A DNA stretch of 20,483 nt from an uncultured Clostridia bacterium (GTDB lineage Bacteria > Bacillota > Clostridia > Oscillospirales > Acutalibacteraceae). How positions within the stretch are numbered: the first letter of the stretch is position 1; each line of letters opens with the position of its first letter. The position numbers and the translations under genes were made by a program. This document shows, piece by piece, positions 8,029 to 15,147 of this stretch. The notes below the pieces were generated by a model. The model was not told the DNA's origin. It searched no databases and saw nothing but the letters and a program-made list of their open reading frames with translations. The stretch is from contig CANONE010000021.1 of assembly GCA_947567585.1 (NCBI GenBank), forward strand, positions 1 to 20,483, read 5' to 3'.

Positions 8029-8060
8029 GCTGGATGGAAAAAGAAAAGGGGGAATCGCGA

Positions 8061-9356
8061 ATGACGTATCAGGAAGCCTTGGACAAAATCAATTCCCGGC
8101 TGCTCTTTGGCATGAAGCCGGGCCTGGAGCGGATTACAGCCTTGCTGGAGGCGCTGGGGAACCCGCATAAAAAGCTGCGCTGCGTTCATGTTTGCGGCAC
8201 CAACGGCAAGGGCACTACCTGCACTTTGACAGCTTCCGTTCTCCGGGAGGCGGGATATAAGACGGCGCTGAATATCTCGCCCTATGTTCTGGATTTCCGG
8301 GAGCGGTTTCAGATTGATGGGAAAATGATTTCACAGGAGGAGCTGGCCCGGGAGATGGACGTCATCTGGCCCCAGGTAGAGAGGCTGGACAAGGAGGGCT
8401 GCGCTATCTCCGAGTTCGAGCTGGTTACGGCCATTGCCTTTCATTGGTTTGCCTCGCAAGACTGCGATATTGCCGTGATAGAGGTGGGCATGGGCGGCGC
8501 CTATGACGCCACCAATGTGATTCCCACTCCGGAAGCCGCGGCTATCGTCTCCATCTCCTTGGACCACACCGCTTGGCTGGGGGACACGGTGGCAAAGATT
8601 GCCCGGGAAAAGGCCGGGGTCATCAAGGAAGGGGGCCGGGTGGTCCTCTACCCTGAACAGCAGCCGGAAGTACGGGAGATTGTGGAAAACGCCTGCCGGG
8701 AGAAGGGGGCGCGGCTGGTTGTTCCGGATATGAGCGCCGTCCGGGTGCTGAAAGAGGATATTGACGGCACGGATTTTCGGGTGGGGAATCTTACCCTGCA
8801 TACGCCGTTTTTAGGGGATCACCAGGTAAAGAACGCCGCCGTCGCTTTGGAGGTTGTGGAAATTCTTCGGGAGAGAGGCTTTGCTATTTCAGACGGGGCC
8901 CTGGCGGAAGGCTTTCGGAAGGCTTTCATCCCAGCCCGGATGGAGATTCTCTCCCGCCGCCCCCTGTGCCTGCTGGACGGCGGGCACAATCCCGGCTGCG
9001 CCCTGGCTCTGCGGGAGGCGCTGGAACGCTTTGTGCCTGGGCGGAAGGCGGCCATTGTGGGCATGATGGCCGACAAGGACAGCGCCGCCGCTTTGGAGAC
9101 AGTGGGGCCGCTGTTTTCAAAAATCATCGCCGTGCGGCCGGAGAACCCCCGGGCCCTGGAAGCGGACAAGCTGGCAGAGACCGCCGCCCGCTTCTGCCCG
9201 GAGGCTATAGCCGCCAAAAGCTGCCGGGATGCCTTGGAGCTTGCCATGGAAGACCTGGGGCCAGAGGACGCGCTGGTGGTCTGCGGTTCCTTTTATCTGG
9301 CGGGGGAGATCCGGGATATGCTGAGGGAACGGCTGGCAAATCCTCCAAAAGGCTAA
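8061..9356 (+). CDS. folC: Bifunctional folylpolyglutamate/dihydrofolate synthase
   Basis: A 431-residue Mur-ligase-type enzyme that adds glutamate to (dihydro)folate using ATP, retaining one-carbon carriers in the cell. The ATP-binding loop is CGTNGKGTTC (residues 45-54). The folate-site segment ISPYVLDFRERF follows at 72-83, with Tyr where many homologues have His. The conserved EVGMGGAYDATNV lies near 141-153 (metal and linkage region), and LLDGGHNPG opens the C-terminal ligase domain near residue 305. Length matches the family. The ATG at 8061 has AAAGGGGGAA at 8045-8054 and sits just below a good promoter. Whether it also has dihydrofolate synthase activity cannot be read from the sequence. 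It appears monocistronic, with hairpins following before the spoIIA operon. Confidence 0.95.
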   Translation: MTYQEALDKINSRLLFGMKPGLERITALLEALGNPHKKLRCVHVCGTNGKGTTCTLTASVLREAGYKTALNISPYVLDFRERFQIDGKMISQEELAREMDVIWPQVERLDKEGCAISEFELVTAIAFHWFASQDCDIAVIEVGMGGAYDATNVIPTPEAAAIVSISLDHTAWLGDTVAKIAREKAGVIKEGGRVVLYPEQQPEVREIVENACREKGARLVVPDMSAVRVLKEDIDGTDFRVGNLTLHTPFLGDHQVKNAAVALEVVEILRERGFAISDGALAEGFRKAFIPARMEILSRRPLCLLDGGHNPGCALALREALERFVPGRKAAIVGMMADKDSAAALETVGPLFSKIIAVRPENPRALEADKLAETAARFCPEAIAAKSCRDALELAMEDLGPEDALVVCGSFYLAGEIRDMLRERLANPPKG

Positions 9357-9404
9357 GACAAGCCGCGTGCAGGGTAAAGTTCCAGCCCCGCAACCCGAAA
9401 TAAA

Positions 9405-9428
9405 GGGAAGCCCCCTGACAGGCTTCCC
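9405..9428 (+). terminator. Hairpin downstream of folC
   Basis: A perfect 8-bp stem, GGGAAGCC (9405-9412) with GGCTTCCC (9421-9428), loop of 8 nt, about 50 nt after the folC stop. Only TAAAAAT follows, so it lacks a proper U-tract in this direction. Confidence 0.4.
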
Positions 9429-9480
9429 TAAAAATCGCGGGGGAAACCCTGTAGAATAGGCATGAAAGGCCAGAGGCTTT

Positions 9481-9513
9481 CGTGAAAACTCGCTTTTCAC
9501 GGAGGCTTTTTTC
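9481..9513 (+). terminator. Probable terminator between folC and spoIIAA
   Basis: CGTGAAAA (9481-9488) and TTTTCACG (9494-9501) form a perfect 8-bp stem with a 5-nt loop. After five bases (GAGGC) comes a T6 run (9507-9512). An overlapping alternative hairpin (about 9464-9481) would compete for the same bases. It lies about 50 nt before spoIIAA, so it either ends folC transcription or attenuates the sporulation operon. Confidence 0.55.
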
Positions 9514-9561
9514 TTTACCTTTCTCTTTACCTAGGATCAAAAATGAAAGGAAGTATAGAAC

Positions 9562-9879
9562 ATGAGCGTGCAGTTAAGCTATAAGGAAGGGGTCCTTACC
9601 GCCAAGCTTACGGGAGAGATCGACCACCACAGCGCCCGGGAGATTCGGGAGGCTATCGACAGTACCGCCCAAAAGCTGAAGCCCTACTGCCTGCGGCTGG
9701 ATTTTTTCGAGGTGCCCTTTATGGACAGCTCCGGGGTGGGGCTGATTCTGGGCCGGGTCCGGCTATGTGGCTTCTGGCGGGGCCGGGTGGTGCTGTGCGG
9801 GCTGTCCCCCAGCCTCAGCAAAATGGTGGAGCTGGCGGGGATCTCCTCGGTGGCGGCCATTGAAAGGAGGGCGGGGTGA
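9562..9879 (+). CDS. spoIIAA: Anti-sigma F factor antagonist SpoIIAA
   Basis: A 105-residue single STAS domain, slightly shorter than the roughly 117 of Bacillus. It is the anti-anti-sigma factor that, when unphosphorylated, frees SigF from SpoIIAB in the forespore. The phosphorylation loop reads FMDSSGVGLILGR (53-65); Ser57 matches the serine phosphorylated by SpoIIAB in Bacillus. The ATG at 9562 has AAAGGAAG (9546-9552 region) at good spacing. The stop overlaps the start of spoIIAB by one base, so the two are translationally coupled. I could not find a convincing SigH or Spo0A site upstream. Confidence 0.95.
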   Translation: MSVQLSYKEGVLTAKLTGEIDHHSAREIREAIDSTAQKLKPYCLRLDFFEVPFMDSSGVGLILGRVRLCGFWRGRVVLCGLSPSLSKMVELAGISSVAAIERRAG

Positions 9880-10310
9880 TGAAACCGGTGAATGAGGCGC
9901 AGGTTAGCTTTATCTCCAACTCCGTCAACGAGAGCTTTGGCCGGGCGGCGGTGGCGGCTTTTCTGGCCCAGCTGGACCCCACGGTGGCCGATCTTTCCGA
10001 CATGCGCACAGCGGTGTCGGAAGCGGTGACCAACGCCATTGTCCATGGCTACCGGGAAAAGCGGGGCACGGTCTACATAAGCGTGAAAATTTTTGAAGAC
10101 GGCAAGGCCGTAGTCCGGGTGCGGGATAAGGGCTGCGGCATCCCGGACGTAAAAAAGGCGATGGAGCCTCTCTTTACCACTGGCGGCGAGGAGCGGGCGG
10201 GGCTGGGCTTTGCCGTGATGCAGAGCTTTTGCGACAGCGTGCGGGTAAGCTCCACAGTAGGCAGGGGCACCAGCGTGACCCTGACCAAGCGTTTTGAGCG
10301 CAAAGCCTGA
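9879..10310 (+). CDS. spoIIAB: Anti-sigma F factor / serine kinase SpoIIAB
   Basis: A 143-residue GHKL ATPase/kinase that binds and silences SigF and phosphorylates SpoIIAA. The N box is SEAVTNAIVHGY (47-58, with Glu48 and Asn52). The G1 box is DKGCGIPD (83-90), and the G2-like AGLGFAVMQSF (107-117) completes the nucleotide site. Length matches the usual 140-150. The ATG at 9879 shares one base with the SpoIIAA stop and has a near-ideal AAAGGAGG (9863-9870) at spacing 8; the GTG one codon upstream is less well placed. The middle gene of the spoIIA operon. Confidence 0.96.
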   Translation: MKPVNEAQVSFISNSVNESFGRAAVAAFLAQLDPTVADLSDMRTAVSEAVTNAIVHGYREKRGTVYISVKIFEDGKAVVRVRDKGCGIPDVKKAMEPLFTTGGEERAGLGFAVMQSFCDSVRVSSTVGRGTSVTLTKRFERKA

Positions 10311-10977
10311 GCCCGCCGCCAGCCCCCGGGAGGAAACCCAGCGGGTGGTCACGGAGAACCTGGGGCTGGTCCACCTATGCGCCCGGCGGTTTATGGGCAA
10401 GGGCGTAGAGTATGACGATCTGTTTCAGGCGGGATGCCTGGGGCTGGTGAAGGCGGCGGAGAATTTTGATCCGGGTCGGGGGGTGCGCTTTTCCACCTAC
10501 GCGGTGCCGGTGATTTTAGGAGAGGTGCGCCGGCTGTTCCGGGACGGCGGCGCAGTGCGGGTATCCAGAGGGATCCGGGAGCTGGCCCAGCGGGTGCGGG
10601 GAGCGGTGGACAGGCTTCGAACGGAAAGCGGCAGGGATCCCACCGTAGAGGAGATCGCCGGACTTTTGGAAATCAGCCCGGAGAAAGCGGCTCTGGCTCT
10701 GGGGGCGCTGCGCCAGCCGGTTTCCTTAACAGCAGGGGAGGAGGGGGAGCAGCTGGAAATCCCGGTGGAAGCCCCGGAAGAGCGCACTACCGAGCGGCTG
10801 ACCCTGCAAAGCATCATTGATTCTCTGGAAGAACGGGACCGGCAGCTGATTCTTTGCCGGTACTATAAGGGGATGACCCAGGTAAAGACCGCCGCGCTGC
10901 TGGGCATGACGCAGGTACAGGTGAGCCGCCGGGAGAAAAGGCTGCTGGAGTATATGCGGCGGGAAATGGAGGGGTGA
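10294..10977 (+). CDS. sigF: RNA polymerase sigma factor SigF
   Basis: The forespore sigma factor, 227 residues from the TTG at 10294. Regions in order: 2 (about 20-85, with DDLFQAGCLGLVKA and RFSTYAVPVILGEVRR), 3 (about 95-145) and 4 (about 172-222, helix-turn-helix near 196-218 with GMTQVQVSRREKRLL). Identity as SigF rather than SigG or SigE rests mainly on its place after spoIIAA-spoIIAB. The TTG overlaps spoIIAB by 17 nt and lacks an evident ribosome site. A GTG at 10345 has a strong GGGAGGAA nine bases upstream but would remove the helix just before region 2 (PREETQRVV). I prefer 10294 for protein completeness and coupling, with real doubt. Either way the N-terminus is shorter than in Bacillus SigF, with most of region 1.2 missing. 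Confidence 0.93.
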   Translation: MSAKPEPAASPREETQRVVTENLGLVHLCARRFMGKGVEYDDLFQAGCLGLVKAAENFDPGRGVRFSTYAVPVILGEVRRLFRDGGAVRVSRGIRELAQRVRGAVDRLRTESGRDPTVEEIAGLLEISPEKAALALGALRQPVSLTAGEEGEQLEIPVEAPEERTTERLTLQSIIDSLEERDRQLILCRYYKGMTQVKTAALLGMTQVQVSRREKRLLEYMRREMEG

Positions 10978-11020
10978 TTTCCCGTAAAAATGCAAAAAAT
11001 TTCTTTTTTCAGCCAAGGTA

Positions 11021-11049
11021 TTGCATAGCCGGTGAAAGGGTATTATAAT
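11021..11049 (+). promoter_or_regulatory. SigA-type promoter for the DUF1858 gene
   Basis: TTGCAT (11021-11026), a 17-bp spacer and a perfect TATAAT (11044-11049). Start near 11056 gives a short leader before the ATG at 11093. It may also drive trmK and the Nif3-like gene, which follow with no other promoter. Confidence 0.8.
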
Positions 11050-11092
11050 AGAAGCAGTCAGAAAAGTTTGTCAGAAAATGGAGGAATATAAA

Positions 11093-11299
11093 ATGGCTAC
11101 GGCAACCATCACGAAAGATACCATCATCGGCGACATTCTGGACCTGGACGATACCACCGCTCCTTACTTTTTGGAAATGGGCATGCACTGCCTGGGCTGC
11201 CCCTCCGCCCGGGGGGAGACTCTGGAGCAGGCTTGCGCCGTCCATGGAGTAGACGCTGAAGAGCTGGTGAAGAAGATCAACGAGCATCTCAGCAAGTAA
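11093..11299 (+). CDS. DUF1858 redox-disulfide domain protein
   Basis: A 68-residue protein that is essentially one DUF1858 domain, the small domain named for its association with hybrid-cluster (prismane) proteins. The hallmark CLGCPSA has Cys33 and Cys36, followed by ETLEQACAVHGVD (42-54), a typical family pattern. The pair of cysteines suggests a redox-active disulfide or metal site; the actual role is unknown. The ATG at 11093 is chosen because GGAGG (11080-11084) stands eight bases upstream; the ATG at 11078 abuts that site and is unlikely. It has its own strong promoter and precedes trmK by 87 bp. No hybrid-cluster protein gene is in the window. Confidence 0.85.
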   Translation: MATATITKDTIIGDILDLDDTTAPYFLEMGMHCLGCPSARGETLEQACAVHGVDAEELVKKINEHLSK

Positions 11300-11386
11300 T
11301 TCCGGCATGTAGAGAAAATTTTGCCAGCTGCCGCGCGGCGGGGTGATGCGCTCTGCCGGGCGGCTTGCGGCATTTTGGAGGAACGC

Positions 11387-12061
11387 ATGTTTCAGCTAAG
11401 ACCAAGATTGGCCCTGTGTGCCGGACTGGCGCGGCCGGGTAGGCCCTTGGCCGATATTGGGACAGACCATGCCTATCTGCCCATTTGGCTGCTGAAAACC
11501 GGGAAAATCCCCCGGGCCTTGGCCTGTGATTTGAACCCCGGCCCTTTAGAGGCGGCCCGCCGCCATGCCCTGCGGTATGGGGTGGGGGAGGAGCTGCGGC
11601 TGCTGCTCAGCGACGGGCTTTGTAAGGTGGCCCCAGAAGACGCGGACGACATTGTCGTCGCCGGGATGGGCGGGGAGCTGATTCTCCGGATTGTAGAGGA
11701 GGCCCCCTGGCTCTGCCGTCCGGAAAAGCGGCTGGTGCTCCAGCCTATGAGCGCGGCGGACAAGCTGCGGCTGGGGCTTAGAGATTTGGGTTTCCAGATT
11801 TTGGAAGAGCGGGCCGTGGTGGACGGGGGTAAGCCCTATGCTGGATTCACGGCGGCCTATGCGGGAAGGGGCATAGAGACTAGCCTTCTTTACCCATGGA
11901 TGGGCAAGCTCTCTCCTGGCGGGGCGCATGTGGAGGCTTACGCCGCAAAAGTGCTGGCCGGTTTGCAGAAGCAATGCATAGGCGCGGCGCGGCAGGGGCA
12001 TGGGGAAGAGCAGGCCCGGCTGCGGGAAGTCATCTCGAACATAAGCGATACTTACCTTTAA
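11387..12061 (+). CDS. trmK: tRNA (adenine(22)-N1)-methyltransferase TrmK
   Basis: A 224-residue Rossmann-fold methyltransferase of the TrmK/YqfN family, which methylates N1 of A22 in tRNAs using S-adenosylmethionine. The cofactor motif LADIGTDHAYLPI (21-33) is near the N-terminus, and VVAGMGGELI (90-99) marks the catalytic-side loop. The last 60 residues look helical, matching the family's C-terminal coiled coil. The ATG at 11387 has TTGGAGGAA (11376-11383) just upstream; the open frame extends further 5' but through sequence with no ribosome site. It is followed 18 bp later by the Nif3-like gene, the same pairing as yqfN-yqfO in Bacillus, which supports the call. Confidence 0.92.
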   Translation: MFQLRPRLALCAGLARPGRPLADIGTDHAYLPIWLLKTGKIPRALACDLNPGPLEAARRHALRYGVGEELRLLLSDGLCKVAPEDADDIVVAGMGGELILRIVEEAPWLCRPEKRLVLQPMSAADKLRLGLRDLGFQILEERAVVDGGKPYAGFTAAYAGRGIETSLLYPWMGKLSPGGAHVEAYAAKVLAGLQKQCIGAARQGHGEEQARLREVISNISDTYL

Positions 12062-12079
12062 ACGGAGTTAGGAGGAGCT

Positions 12080-12847
12080 ATGGCAAGAATTTGCGATATC
12101 TATGACATTATCAACGCGGTGGCGCCTTTTTCCAGCCAGCTGGCCTTTGACAATTCCGGCCTTTTGGTGGGAGACGGGAGCACGGAGGTTACCCGGGTCC
12201 TTTTGTGCCTGGACATCACCCCGGCGGTGGTGAGCGAGGCGGCGGCTATCAATGCCAACCTGGTCATCAGCCATCACCCGGTGATCTTTGAGCCTTTGCG
12301 GTCCCTGAGCCGCCAGGATATTCCCTATCTCCTGGCCAGAAACGGCATAGCGGCCTTGTGCTGCCACACCAATTTGGACCTCTCCCCGGTCTGCGGGGTG
12401 AATGTAGCTTTGGCCAGCTGTCTGGGGCTTCGGAATGTCCGGGGAGAGGATGTGTTCGGAGAGGACAGCGTGCTGTTCTCCGGGGACCTGGAGCGGGAAA
12501 TGGAGCCCCGGGAGTTTGCGGTGCTGGTGAAGGAACGCCTGGGAGCCGGGGCCGTACAATGGGTGGACGCCGGGCGGCCGGTAAAGAGGATTTTCTTTTG
12601 CAGCGGGGCCGGGGGCGACGAAATCAAACATGCGGCCTGCCGGGGCGCGGAGGCTTTCCTTACCGGAGAAATCAAGCACCATGAAGCTCTGGAGGCCGCC
12701 CGCCTGGGCCTCAGCTGCGTGGCCGCGGGTCATTACGAAACCGAAAAGCCCTTCGCGGCATTTTTGGCCGCGTACCTCAAACGCCGCTTCCCGGAAACCG
12801 GCTTCCTCCTTAGCAAATCCGAACGCCCCGCCTTCAATATAGTATAA
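12080..12847 (+). CDS. Nif3-like dinuclear metal-centre protein
   Basis: A 255-residue Nif3/YqfO/YbgI-family protein. The dimetal ligands are recognisable: SHHPVIF (His65, His66), CCHTNLD (His96, Asp100) and GHYETEK (His218, Glu222), with TGEIKHHEA at 195-203. It is the short form, lacking the inserted domain found in longer Bacillus-type members (about 370 residues). A cytosolic role as a metal-dependent hydrolase or as GTP cyclohydrolase I type 2 is often annotated, but the latter is weakly supported and I do not assign it. The ATG at 12080 follows AGGAGGAG with short spacing. It pairs with trmK upstream. The 141 bp after it contain a palindromic repeat and no terminator-like T-tract. Confidence 0.9.
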   Translation: MARICDIYDIINAVAPFSSQLAFDNSGLLVGDGSTEVTRVLLCLDITPAVVSEAAAINANLVISHHPVIFEPLRSLSRQDIPYLLARNGIAALCCHTNLDLSPVCGVNVALASCLGLRNVRGEDVFGEDSVLFSGDLEREMEPREFAVLVKERLGAGAVQWVDAGRPVKRIFFCSGAGGDEIKHAACRGAEAFLTGEIKHHEALEAARLGLSCVAAGHYETEKPFAAFLAAYLKRRFPETGFLLSKSERPAFNIV

Positions 12848-12920
12848 AAAACAGCGGCCGCGTCTTCCAGCCCGTCCGGCCCCCGCCAAAATCAAAACGA
12901 AAAACAGCCAACATTGAAAG

Positions 12921-12982
12921 TTTCGTCAACCTTTACAAAGGTTGCGGGTGGTAGGGCGGCGCCCTGCCACCTTCAGAAAGGA
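12921..12982. repeat. Palindromic element copy upstream of rqcH
   Basis: A shorter relative of the 5872-6012 element. It has TTTCGTC followed by the palindrome AACCTTT-AC-AAAGGTT (12928-12943). An 11-bp hairpin follows (12947-12957 with 12961-12971, loop GGC). The right-hand end, CCCTGCCACCTT then AAAGG (12962-12981), matches the right arm of the larger copy. The final AGAAAGGA (12975-12982) is also the ribosome site of rqcH. Confidence 0.75.
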
Positions 12983-12988
12983 TACCTC

Positions 12989-14722
12989 ATGGCACTAGAC
13001 GGCGCGTTTTTACGCCACATAAAAAAAGAATTAGAACAAAAGCTCATTGGAGCCCGGGTGGACAAGATCCACCAGCCCAACCGGGAGGAACTGGTGATCA
13101 GCTTCCGGGGCTATGATACGGCCTGCAAGGTGCTGTTTTCCGCCAGGGCCAACAGCGCCCGGGTACATTTCACCACCATTCCTTTAGAGAACCCCAAGCA
13201 GCCGCCCATGCTCTGCATGCTGCTGCGCAAAAGGCTGCAAGGCTCCAAGCTGACGGCGATCCGCCAGCCGGAGCTGGAACGGCTTTTGCATTTTGACTTC
13301 GACTCCATAGACGAGCTGGGGGATCATGTCACCCTGACGCTCACCATGGAGATTATGGGCCGCTACAGCAACATCATTCTGACTGGCCCGGACGGAAAAA
13401 TCATTGACGCCCTGAAGCGGGTGGACGCGGAAATGAGCTCTCAGCGCCTGGTGCTGCCGGGGCTCGCCTACCGCCTGCCCCCGCCCCAGGACAAGCTCTG
13501 TATGCTGACTGCCGGGGCCCCGGAGCTGCAAGCGGCTTTACAGTCCCTGCCCAGGGATATGGAACTCTCCAAGGCGCTGCTGGCGGCGCTGCAAGGGGTC
13601 TCGCCGGTGGTGTGCCGGGAGATTGCCCACCGGGCCGGCCGGGGGAGGGAGCTGACAGCCTTCACCATGGACCAGGAGCAGCGCTTTAGGCTGGGCTTCT
13701 TCTACCAGAAGGTCAGAGAGGCGGTGACAGAGATAAGCGGTACGCCCTGCATGGCGGTAAATTTGCAGAAAAAACCCATGGACTTCTCCTTTATGGACAT
13801 CCAGCAGTATGGTACCTCGGCGGTGGTACGGCAGGGAGAGAGCTTCTCCCAGCTTTTGGACGACTTCTACCGGGAAAAGGACCAGCTGGAGCGGATGCGG
13901 GTTCGGGAGCAGGATTTGCTGCGGCTGCTTTCCAACCATTCGGAACGGCTGGCCAGGAAAATCAACGCCCAGCGGGCCGAGCTGGATCAGTGCGCCCAGA
14001 GGGAGGCCCTGCGAGTGGCGGGAGATCTGCTCAGCGCCAATCTATATAATATAGAAAAGGGAGCCCAGGCTGTGGACCTGGCCGATTTCTACCAGGAGGG
14101 CCAGCCTTTCGTACACATCAAGCTGGACCCGGCGCTGACGGCGAATCAGAACGCGCAAAAGTATTATAAGGAATACCGCAAGGCCAAAACAGCAGAGGAG
14201 AAGCTGGCAGAGCAGATTGACATCGCCGGCCAGGAGCTGAAATATCTGGACTCAGTGCTGGACGCCCTGGCCCGGGCTGAAACCGAACGGGACCTGGTGG
14301 AAATCCGCACGGAGCTCAAAGAGCAGGGGTACATCCGGGCCAGCCGGGGGAAGAAAGAGAAGCCGGCGGCGGTAAGCGCCCCCCTGTCCTTTACCACAGC
14401 AGACGGCTTCACAGTGTTGGTGGGCCGGAATAACCGCCAAAACGACCGCCTGACCCTGAAGCAGGCCAACAACAACGATATTTGGTTTCACACCAAGAAC
14501 ATACCGGGTTCTCACACGGTATTGGTAACAGAGGGCCGCGAGCCTACCCCCGAAGCTATGGAAGAAGCGGCCAAGCTGGCGGCCAAGCACAGCAAGGCCA
14601 AGGACTCCGCCCAGGTACCGGTAGACTACACCCAGATCCGCCATGTCAGCAAGCCCCAAGGCGCCCGGCCTGGTATGGTCATCTATGTCAACTACAAAAC
14701 GCTTTTCGTGAACCCGGAGTAA
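12989..14722 (+). CDS. rqcH: Ribosome quality control protein RqcH (NFACT family)
   Basis: A 577-residue NFACT/RqcH protein (older names FbpA, fibronectin-binding). RqcH binds stalled 50S subunits and directs C-terminal alanine tailing of the trapped nascent chain. The NFACT-N domain starts with MALDGAF (Asp4 conserved) and has VDKIHQPN (24-31), MLCMLLRKRL (74-83) and EIMGRYSNIIL (121-131). A long helical/coiled-coil middle spans about 280-450. The C-terminal NFACT-R domain carries NNDIWFHTKNIPGSHTVL (about 498-515). At the position of the functional Asp97-Arg98 pair of Bacillus this protein has Glu97-Arg98 (LERLL). The ATG at 12989 has AGAAAGGA at 12975-12982; an upstream in-frame ATG (12914) would translate through the repeat element. 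Ends at a shared bidirectional terminator. Confidence 0.94.
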   Translation: MALDGAFLRHIKKELEQKLIGARVDKIHQPNREELVISFRGYDTACKVLFSARANSARVHFTTIPLENPKQPPMLCMLLRKRLQGSKLTAIRQPELERLLHFDFDSIDELGDHVTLTLTMEIMGRYSNIILTGPDGKIIDALKRVDAEMSSQRLVLPGLAYRLPPPQDKLCMLTAGAPELQAALQSLPRDMELSKALLAALQGVSPVVCREIAHRAGRGRELTAFTMDQEQRFRLGFFYQKVREAVTEISGTPCMAVNLQKKPMDFSFMDIQQYGTSAVVRQGESFSQLLDDFYREKDQLERMRVREQDLLRLLSNHSERLARKINAQRAELDQCAQREALRVAGDLLSANLYNIEKGAQAVDLADFYQEGQPFVHIKLDPALTANQNAQKYYKEYRKAKTAEEKLAEQIDIAGQELKYLDSVLDALARAETERDLVEIRTELKEQGYIRASRGKKEKPAAVSAPLSFTTADGFTVLVGRNNRQNDRLTLKQANNNDIWFHTKNIPGSHTVLVTEGREPTPEAMEEAAKLAAKHSKAKDSAQVPVDYTQIRHVSKPQGARPGMVIYVNYKTLFVNPE

Positions 14723-14762
14723 GGCGCGGGCGCCTGCAAAGGGGCCGAAGACAGGAAAAAGG

Positions 14763-14804
14763 AAGAGCCCAGCCTCCCCTGCAGCGGGAAGCCGGGCCCT
14801 CTTT
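14763..14804. terminator. Bidirectional terminator between rqcH and small minus-strand gene
   Basis: An imperfect long hairpin: AAGAG (14763-14767) pairs with CTCTT (14799-14803), with CCC/GGG, GC/GC and TCCC/GGGA blocks inside. TTTATT follows on the plus strand and TTCCTTTTTCC on the minus strand, so it can serve both convergent genes. Confidence 0.6.
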
Positions 14805-14819
14805 ATTAGGGTTGAAATC

Positions 14820-14996
14820 TTAGGCCCTGTGACTCAGGGGCATGACCATCCCGTTTAAGGAGAAATAGAATACATCGGGATCGGCAGTTTCCACAGCGGA
14901 ACGAAGGAAGTTCCGCACCTGATAGCGGAGGCTGCTCAGGGCGCTGTTTTCAGCCCAAACAGAGTTGCTCTTTCGATTCTTCATATTCGTGTTCAT
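14820..14996 (-). CDS. Uncharacterised 58-residue protein
   Basis: A small frame of 58 residues (Met-Asn-Thr-Asn-Met-Lys start; ends PLSHRA). I do not recognise the family. It is polar and basic at the N-terminus (KNRKSN), has a likely amphipathic helix (about 18-37, LSSLRYQVRNFLRSAVE) and a short hydrophobic strand-like part (DVFYFSLNGMVM, 41-52). There is no Cys and no membrane helix. Support for coding comes from the signals around it: an AAAGAGG-like ribosome site 7-8 bases before the ATG, a TTGACA-17-TATCAT promoter about 120 bp upstream, and a shared terminator just past the stop. It sits alone between rqcH and the ABC operon. It could be a regulator or a species-restricted small protein. 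It could also be a leader of something lost. Confidence 0.55.
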   Translation of the reverse strand: MNTNMKNRKSNSVWAENSALSSLRYQVRNFLRSAVETADPDVFYFSLNGMVMPLSHRA

Positions 14997-15112
14997 ACCA
15001 ATACCTCTTTTCTGAATATGCGTTTTAACACTCGATTTGCAGGAACGGCGCTCTCAATATGCACGGCCGCGTCAAGGCGTCCCCGGGCGGGACCGGCTTT
15101 TTGGTTCCTGTG
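14997..15112 (-). other. Structured 5' leader of the small gene
   Basis: The predicted transcript runs about 115 nt before the ATG at 14996. CAGGAAC near its start and GTTCCTG further down form a perfect 7-bp closing stem, and a GTCCC/GGGAC hairpin lies inside. The length and closing helix suggest a folded leader, but I do not recognise a known riboswitch. Confidence 0.35.
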
Positions 15113-15118
15113 GTGGTT

Positions 15119-15147
15119 ATGATACTCCAAGCCGGAGGATTTGTCAA
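15119..15147 (-). promoter_or_regulatory. Promoter of the small minus-strand gene
   Basis: On the minus strand, a perfect -35 TTGACA (15142-15147), 17-bp spacer and -10 TATCAT (15119-15124). This is one of the best promoters in the window. Confidence 0.8.

Noticed and set aside
8019..8060. Upstream GTG start for folC
   Set aside because: It overlaps the folC promoter -10 and lies upstream of the predicted transcription start.
9381..9404. Possible fourth degenerate copy of the palindromic repeat (CAGCCCCGCAACCC)
   Set aside because: Only a short GC-rich match to the reverse of the 18192 copy and no paired AAAGGTT/AACCTTT; may be chance.
9357..9561. A SigH promoter or Spo0A box for the spoIIA operon
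   Set aside because: AGAAT near 9454 and AGGAT near 9533 were considered, but neither has a partner element at the right spacing; no TGTCGAA-type box is present. The operon's promoter remains unplaced.
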